Below, one piece after another: positions 15,279 through 19,660 of a DNA stretch of 19,660 nucleotides. The translations under genes and the position numbers were made by a program. The notes beneath the pieces were generated by a model. It worked only from the letters and a program-made list of their open reading frames with translations, searched no databases and was not told the origin of the DNA. Source of the DNA: CAZFBR01 sp035353495 [NCBI: uncultured bacterium] (GTDB lineage Bacteria; DAOPZR01); assembly GCA_964517215.1 (NCBI GenBank), contig CAZFBR010000041.1, positions 1-19,660 of the forward strand. The letters run 5' to 3'. Within the stretch, counting starts at the first letter, position 1. Each line of letters starts with the position of its first letter.

Positions 15279-17077
15279 TTCTTTTCATCCTCCAGTTTGA
15301 GCACCGCCAGAAACGCCTCCTGCGGGATCTGCACGGTGCCCACCTCCTTCATCTGCTTCTTCCCTTCCTTCTGCCGTTCCAGCAGTTTGCGCTTGCGCGA
15401 AATGTCGCCGCCATAGCACTTGGCAATGACATTCTTGCGCAGCGCCTTGATCGTCTCGCGCGCAATCACCGCGCCGCCGATCGCCGCCTGGACCGGGATG
15501 GCGAACTGATGCCGCGGGATGAGGTCCTTGAGCTTTTCCGCCAGCTGCCGGCCGCGGTTGTAGGCAAAATCACGGTGCACAATGCAGGCGAGCGCATCCA
15601 CTTTCTCGCCGTTGAGCATGATGTCCAGCCGCACCAGGTCGCCCGGCTGGTAGCGCAGGAATTCGTAGTCCATCGACGCATAGCCGCGGCTGACCGACTT
15701 CATCCGGTCAAAGAAATCGGTGAGAATCTCGTTCATCGGCAGTTCGTAGGTGAAAATGACCTTGGTCGGGTCAAGGTACTCCATGTTCATCTGCCGGCCG
15801 CGCCGCATCTGGCACAGCTTCATGATCGCCCCGACGTATTCCTCCGGGGTCATGATCGTCACCTTGAGGATGGGCTCTTCGACCAGTTCGGTCTCCCCCT
15901 GCGGGAATTCGCCCGGCGTGTCGATTTCCTGCTGGTCGCCGTTCTGCAGGGTGACCAGATAGCGCACGTTGGGCGCGGTGGCAATCAGGTTGAGGTTGTA
16001 TTCGCGGCGCAGCCGTTCGCGCACGATCTCCATATGCAGCAGGCCGAGGAACCCGCAGCGGTAGCCGAACCCCAGCGCCTGGCTGTTGTCCGCGATGAAG
16101 CTCAGGGCGGCGTCGTTGAGCTTGAGCTTGTTCAGCGCATCCGACAGCCCCTCGTAGTCGGCGGGGTCGATGGGGTAAAGGCCGCAGAAGACCATCGGCT
16201 TGATCGGCCGGAATCCGGGCAGCGCCTCGCCGGCGGGATTGGCCGCACCGGTCACCGTCTCCCCCACCGTCACATCCTGCACCCGGCGGAGATTGGCCAG
16301 CAGGTAGCCCACTTCGCCCGGATGCAGTTCGTCCACGGGGGTCATGCGCGGCGCGAACGCCCCGATCTCGGCAACCTCGTAGTCCTCGCCGGTCGAGAAC
16401 ATGCGCACCATCATCCCCTTCCGCAGCACCCCGTCGTACACCCGCACGTAGGCAATCACCCCGCGGTAGCGGTCGTAGGACGAATCGAAGACCAGCGCCT
16501 TGAGCGGCGCGTCCGGATCGCCCTGCGGCGGCGGCACCAGCCGCACCACCGCATCGAGCACCTCCGCGGTGCCGAGCCCGGTCTTGGCACTGACCATGAT
16601 CGCCTCGTCGGCATCGAGCCCGAGCATGGCGATCTGCTTTTTCGTCCGCTCGACATCGGCGGCGGGCAGGTCGACCTTGTTGATCACCGGGATGATGCGC
16701 AGGCCGCCGTCGACCGCGAGATAGGTGTTGGCGATCGTCTGCGCCTCGACCCCCTGCGACGCGTCGACCACCAGCAACGCACCCTCGCAGGCATCAAGCG
16801 AGCGCGCGACCTCATAGTTGAAATCGACGTGGCCCGGGGTGTCGATCAGGTTGAGCTGGTACTCCGTCCCGTCGGCGGCGCGATGACGCATGCGCACCGC
16901 GGAGGCCTTGATCGTGATCCCGCGCTCGCGCTCCAGCTCCATATCGTCGAGAAACTGCTGCTGGAATTCGCGTTCGCTGATGGTGCCGGTGGCGAGCAGC
17001 AGGCGGTCCGCCAGCGTGCTTTTGCCGTGGTCGATGTGGGCGATAATCGAAAAATTGCGGATGTTCTTGAGTTCCAT
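15275..17077 (-). CDS. lepA: Elongation factor 4 (LepA), ribosome-associated GTPase
   Basis: The 600-residue protein has the standard LepA length. GTPase motifs are complete: G1 AHIDHGKST (13-21), G2 region ERGITIKA, G3 DTPGH (79-83), G4 NKVD (133-136), G5 SAK (163-165). The unique LepA C-terminal domain is present, ending with [20 protein letters not shown] and the [16 protein letters not shown] tail. LepA binds ribosomes and affects elongation, initiation or ribosome assembly. The ATG at 17077 gives the normal start [20 protein letters not shown]; the frame is open further upstream but would add 29 residues not found in the family. No clear Shine-Dalgarno site precedes it, and it follows the EI gene by 46 nt, so it may depend on read-through from the PTS genes or on a promoter I could not see. 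Confidence 0.98.
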   Translation of the reverse strand: MELKNIRNFSIIAHIDHGKSTLADRLLLATGTISEREFQQQFLDDMELERERGITIKASAVRMRHRAADGTEYQLNLIDTPGHVDFNYEVARSLDACEGALLVVDASQGVEAQTIANTYLAVDGGLRIIPVINKVDLPAADVERTKKQIAMLGLDADEAIMVSAKTGLGTAEVLDAVVRLVPPPQGDPDAPLKALVFDSSYDRYRGVIAYVRVYDGVLRKGMMVRMFSTGEDYEVAEIGAFAPRMTPVDELHPGEVGYLLANLRRVQDVTVGETVTGAANPAGEALPGFRPIKPMVFCGLYPIDPADYEGLSDALNKLKLNDAALSFIADNSQALGFGYRCGFLGLLHMEIVRERLRREYNLNLIATAPNVRYLVTLQNGDQQEIDTPGEFPQGETELVEEPILKVTIMTPEEYVGAIMKLCQMRRGRQMNMEYLDPTKVIFTYELPMNEILTDFFDRMKSVSRGYASMDYEFLRYQPGDLVRLDIMLNGEKVDALACIVHRDFAYNRGRQLAEKLKDLIPRHQFAIPVQAAIGGAVIARETIKALRKNVIAKCYGGDISRKRKLLERQKEGKKQMKEVGTVQIPQEAFLAVLKLEDEKK

Positions 17078-17123
17078 GGTTTGTCCGTTGCCGTTCCGTG
17101 TGAGCGGTTGTCGTTCGTTTGTT

Positions 17124-18908
17124 TCAGTCTGTTGCCGGCGGCAGGCGGCAGACGCCTCCCGCACACTGCAGGCCGGGGAGCAGCTTGCTCAGGCGCGGGA
17201 TCAGCGTCCGGGCGGCGTAGCTGATCACCGCCCGGGTGCTCCCCTGGGCCAGCAGTTCATCCGTATGTTTGCGGCATTCCTTCGCGGTCAGCGCCCGCAC
17301 CAGCAGCTTCACCGCGGGGATATTCGTCGCCCCCAGCGACAGGCAGTCCATGCCCAGCCCGGTGAAAAACACGACGAAGACCGGGTCCCAGGCCAGTTCG
17401 CCGCAGACGCTGACCGGCCGGCCGGCGTCGCGCGCCAGCCGGGCCACCGCGGCGAGCAAACGGAGCACGGCGGGATGCAGCGGCTGGTAGTAGTCGGTCA
17501 CCCCGCGGTTGCCGCGTTCCGCCGCCAGGGTGTACTGCACCAGATCGTTGGTCCCGAGCGAGATGAAGTCGACATCGCTGATGATCGTATCCAGGGCAAT
17601 CGCCGCGCCCGGCACCTCGATCATCGCCCCGACGGGCACATCCCGGCGGTGCGCCAGCCCGCGCTTCGCCAGGTCATTGGCGCACTCGCCAATCACCTTG
17701 CGCACCCGGCGCACTTCCTCGACCGCGCTGATCATCGGCACCATCAGCCGCACATCGCCGTGGTACGCGGCGCGCAGAATGGCGCAGATCTGGTCGTGCA
17801 GCAGCTGGCGGTGCGCGAAGCCGAGCCGGATGGCGCGCACCCCGAGGAAGGGGTTGGGATCGGGCTCCTGCCCGAGATCGGCGAGCTTGTCCCCGCCCAG
17901 GTCAAAGGTGCGAATCACCACCGGACGGCCGGCGCAGGCAAGCACCAGCCGCCGATAGGTCAGGTACTGCTGTTCCTCGTCCGGAATCCGTTCCGAGCTC
18001 AGGAACAGGTACTCGCTGCGGAACAGCCCCACGCCATCGCCGCCGGCGGCCAGCAGGGCGGGCACCTCGTCCGGACTGTCCACATTGCCCCATACCGCCA
18101 CCGCCACGCCATCGCGCGTCACCGCCGGCTGCTGCGCCGCCGCGCGCTGCGCCGCCGCCGTGACTGCCAGCCGCGCCGCCAGCGCCCGGTAGGCGGCCAC
18201 CACCTTGTCGGTCGGGGTGAGGATCAGCTTCCCCTGCTGCGCATCGAGAATGGCCAGCGCGCCGTTGTGGACGATGCCGATCGCCCCGCTGGCGCCGACC
18301 AGCGCGGGAATGCCCCGCGCCCGCGCCATGATCGCGGTGTGCGAGGTGGTTGACCCGTCTTCGGTGACAATCCCCGCCAGGCGGTCGAACGGGATCGCCG
18401 CCAGCTCCGACGGCAGCAGCTCGCGGGCGACCAGAATCACCGGCTCGGCCAGGGTGGCCAGATCAGGCCGCTGCTTTTCCTGCAGCACATGCATGATGCG
18501 CCGCCCGACATCATGAATATCCGCCAGACGCTCGCGGAAATAGGCATCGTCAATGGCCGAGAACTGCGCCACCAGCTCCTGCATCACCAGGTGCACCGCC
18601 CATTCGGCGTTCACCTTCTGCGCGCGCATCTGTTCGCTCACCGCGCCGGTGAACATCGGGTCGTCGAGCATCAGCAGCTGCGCATCGAACACCGCCAGGG
18701 TCGCGTCGTTGCCGTGCGCACCCTCGAGACGGTCCTTGATGTCCGTCAGCTCGCGCCCGGCCTGCTGCACCGCGGCGCGGAACCGCTGCAGCTCGGCCTC
18801 CAGCCGCTCGTCGGACAGCGTCAGCCGCTCGGCCTGCATCTCCTCGACATGGTAGACGAGGATGGGCCCGAGCGCGACGCCGGCGCAGACGGGAGTGCCC
18901 TTGATCAC
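17124..18908 (-). CDS. ptsI: PTS enzyme I (phosphoenolpyruvate-protein phosphotransferase)
   Basis: Enzyme I takes phosphate from PEP onto a histidine and hands it to HPr. The 594-residue protein starts [16 protein letters not shown], typical of EI. The phosphorylated histidine is H190 in [21 protein letters not shown]. The PEP-binding barrel shows [52 protein letters not shown] and the active-site cysteine segment VCGELA. The start is GTG 18908, two bases after the HPr stop, so the pair is coupled. The C-terminus runs about 20 residues past the usual end and carries C582-AGGV-C587, which I do not know from other EI proteins. Cytoplasmic. Identity is secure. Confidence 0.97.
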   Translation of the reverse strand: MIKGTPVCAGVALGPILVYHVEEMQAERLTLSDERLEAELQRFRAAVQQAGRELTDIKDRLEGAHGNDATLAVFDAQLLMLDDPMFTGAVSEQMRAQKVNAEWAVHLVMQELVAQFSAIDDAYFRERLADIHDVGRRIMHVLQEKQRPDLATLAEPVILVARELLPSELAAIPFDRLAGIVTEDGSTTSHTAIMARARGIPALVGASGAIGIVHNGALAILDAQQGKLILTPTDKVVAAYRALAARLAVTAAAQRAAAQQPAVTRDGVAVAVWGNVDSPDEVPALLAAGGDGVGLFRSEYLFLSSERIPDEEQQYLTYRRLVLACAGRPVVIRTFDLGGDKLADLGQEPDPNPFLGVRAIRLGFAHRQLLHDQICAILRAAYHGDVRLMVPMISAVEEVRRVRKVIGECANDLAKRGLAHRRDVPVGAMIEVPGAAIALDTIISDVDFISLGTNDLVQYTLAAERGNRGVTDYYQPLHPAVLRLLAAVARLARDAGRPVSVCGELAWDPVFVVFFTGLGMDCLSLGATNIPAVKLLVRALTAKECRKHTDELLAQGSTRAVISYAARTLIPRLSKLLPGLQCAGGVCRLPPATD

Positions 18909-18910
18909 GC

Positions 18911-19186
18911 TTACTCGCCCTCGTCGAACTTGCGGTCGAACAGGTCGGCCAGCGCCTGCAGGGCCTCGTCCGCCCGGTCGCCTTCCGCCGTCAGGGTCAG
19001 CGTGGTGCCTTTGACCGCGGCCAGCGTCAGGATCCCCATGATCGACTTGGCATTGATCGTGCCCTCCTGGCGCTGGAACAGGATGGCGCAGGGATACTTG
19101 TTGGCCAGCTGCACCACCATCACCGCCGCACGCGCATGCAGCCCGGCACGATTGCTCACCAGCACCTCGCGCGAAATCAGCGCCAT
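18911..19186 (-). CDS. ptsH: HPr phosphocarrier protein
   Basis: The 91-residue protein carries phosphate from EI to the sugar-specific EII. H17 lies in the canonical NRAGLHARAA site. S48 in NAKSIMGILTLAA corresponds to Ser46, the target of HPr kinase/phosphorylase, so regulation by serine phosphorylation is plausible, though no hprK is in the window. The start ATG 19186 follows GGGGAGGTG at good spacing; the frame is open 14 codons further upstream, but those lie inside the EIID gene. It overlaps the EIID stop by 10 nt (ATGGCGCTGA) and is followed 2 nt later by EI. Confidence 0.97.
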   Translation of the reverse strand: MALISREVLVSNRAGLHARAAVMVVQLANKYPCAILFQRQEGTINAKSIMGILTLAAVKGTTLTLTAEGDRADEALQALADLFDRKFDEGE

Positions 19187-19660
19187 AACGCACCTCCCCA
19201 CGCGGCGAGCTGCGCCATGGCCGCGCATATGAACAGGATGCGGGTAACCCCAAGCTGCTGCCGCAACGCGTACAGGAACACCCCGAACAGCAGCCAGGCC
19301 CCCAGCAGCCAGCCCAGATAGTCAAGCGTAATCGCCACCGGCTGCGACGGCCGCATGCCGCCGGTCAGCAGCGCATCCGGCAGATACACCATGAGCCCGC
19401 CGAGCAGCAGCAGACCGACGCGATGCACCGTGCCCAGCCGGCCGCGAAAATGGCGGAGATACTCGCGGATCGCCTGTTCGCCGTCGCGCCAGCCGGCACC
19501 CAGCCCGTACCAGCGCATGTGCAGATGGGTCAGATTGTAGCCCAGCACCGCCAGCAGCACGCCCCACGCCGCCAGCGCCTTCGGGGCGAGCAGCACCCAC
19601 GCCATTCCGATGAGGCCCCAGAGCGGGCGCAGCCCCTCCCAGAAAAAGGCTCCGCCCGCC
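19177..19660 (-). CDS. PTS mannose/fructose/sorbose-family EIID component, C-terminal part
   Basis: The frame is open to the right edge, so the N-terminus lies outside the window; about 160 residues are visible. The visible start GGAFFWEGLRPLWGLIG, then LGYNLTHLHMRWYGLGAGWRDGEQ, match the conserved C-terminal half of EIID (ManZ) proteins: an FFW..LRP segment, the N..H...R..G...G pattern, and then two hydrophobic helices at the end. EIID is a membrane subunit that, with EIIC, forms the sugar channel of mannose-family PTS permeases. Its end overlaps HPr. Genes for EIIA, EIIB and EIIC would be expected just beyond the edge; their absence would point to a regulatory rather than a transport role. 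Confidence 0.82.
   Translation of the reverse strand, partial: AGGAFFWEGLRPLWGLIGMAWVLLAPKALAAWGVLLAVLGYNLTHLHMRWYGLGAGWRDGEQAIREYLRHFRGRLGTVHRVGLLLLGGLMVYLPDALLTGGMRPSQPVAITLDYLGWLLGAWLLFGVFLYALRQQLGVTRILFICAAMAQLAAWGGALWR

Noticed and set aside
15134-17224. Long plus-strand open frame across lepA, and another at 16890-18353 across ptsI
   Set aside because: Both are antisense to genes with complete LepA and EI motifs; their composition is Arg/His-rich shadow with no recognisable domain.

Overview
This is a GC-rich bacterial chromosomal window that is almost fully coding. Its genes use ATG and GTG starts, Shine-Dalgarno sites and sigma70-type promoters. TGA is a normal stop codon at the end of at least seven genes, so the standard bacterial code applies. 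There are no rRNA, tRNA, insertion-sequence or CRISPR features. The lineage cannot be fixed from the sequence. A giant carboxypeptidase-regulatory/FnIII surface protein together with a mannose-family PTS, HPr with a regulatory serine, and CstA would suit a PVC-group or other deep-branching Gram-negative bacterium, but this is a weak inference.

Layout. (1) 1-8027, minus strand: the first 2675 codons of one enormous secreted modular protein whose C-terminus lies beyond the left edge. It is driven by a perfect consensus promoter (TTGACA, 17 nt, TATAAT) with an AT-rich upstream element. (2) 8209-9659, plus: a family 2 glycosyltransferase read from an apparently leaderless promoter, then a PAP2 lipid-phosphatase gene broken by one in-frame TGA. 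(3) 9785-11731, minus: a CstA-family transporter with its own good promoter. (4) 11985-13303, plus: a 40-codon leader ORF, again apparently leaderless, overlapping the start of a family 4 glycosyltransferase. The leader peptide contains a diverged copy of the glycosyltransferase's own N-terminus. (5) 13304-13557: a convergent intergenic region with a 13-nt tandem repeat (five and a half copies). (6) 13558-19660, minus: a tightly packed run, in transcription order EIID (partial), HPr, EI, LepA (EF4), a small membrane protein, RNA 2',3'-cyclic phosphodiesterase ThpR, and an RmlD-like SDR. Most junctions overlap or are separated by a few bases, so at least EIID-HPr-EI and LepA through RmlD look co-transcribed.

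How the genes fit together. EI and HPr would pass phosphate from PEP to a mannose-family permease whose EIID subunit sits at the right edge. EIIA, EIIB and EIIC probably lie just outside. HPr has both the catalytic histidine and the HPr-kinase-type serine, so a catabolite-control role is possible. CstA (peptide or pyruvate uptake) is a second carbon-acquisition gene. The two glycosyltransferases, the PAP2 phosphatase and the RmlD-like reductase are envelope-glycan functions.

The most unusual items are the leader-peptide arrangement at 11985-12163, the two matching leaderless promoters, the TGA-interrupted PAP2 gene and the giant surface protein. I did not find a clearly new multi-gene system.
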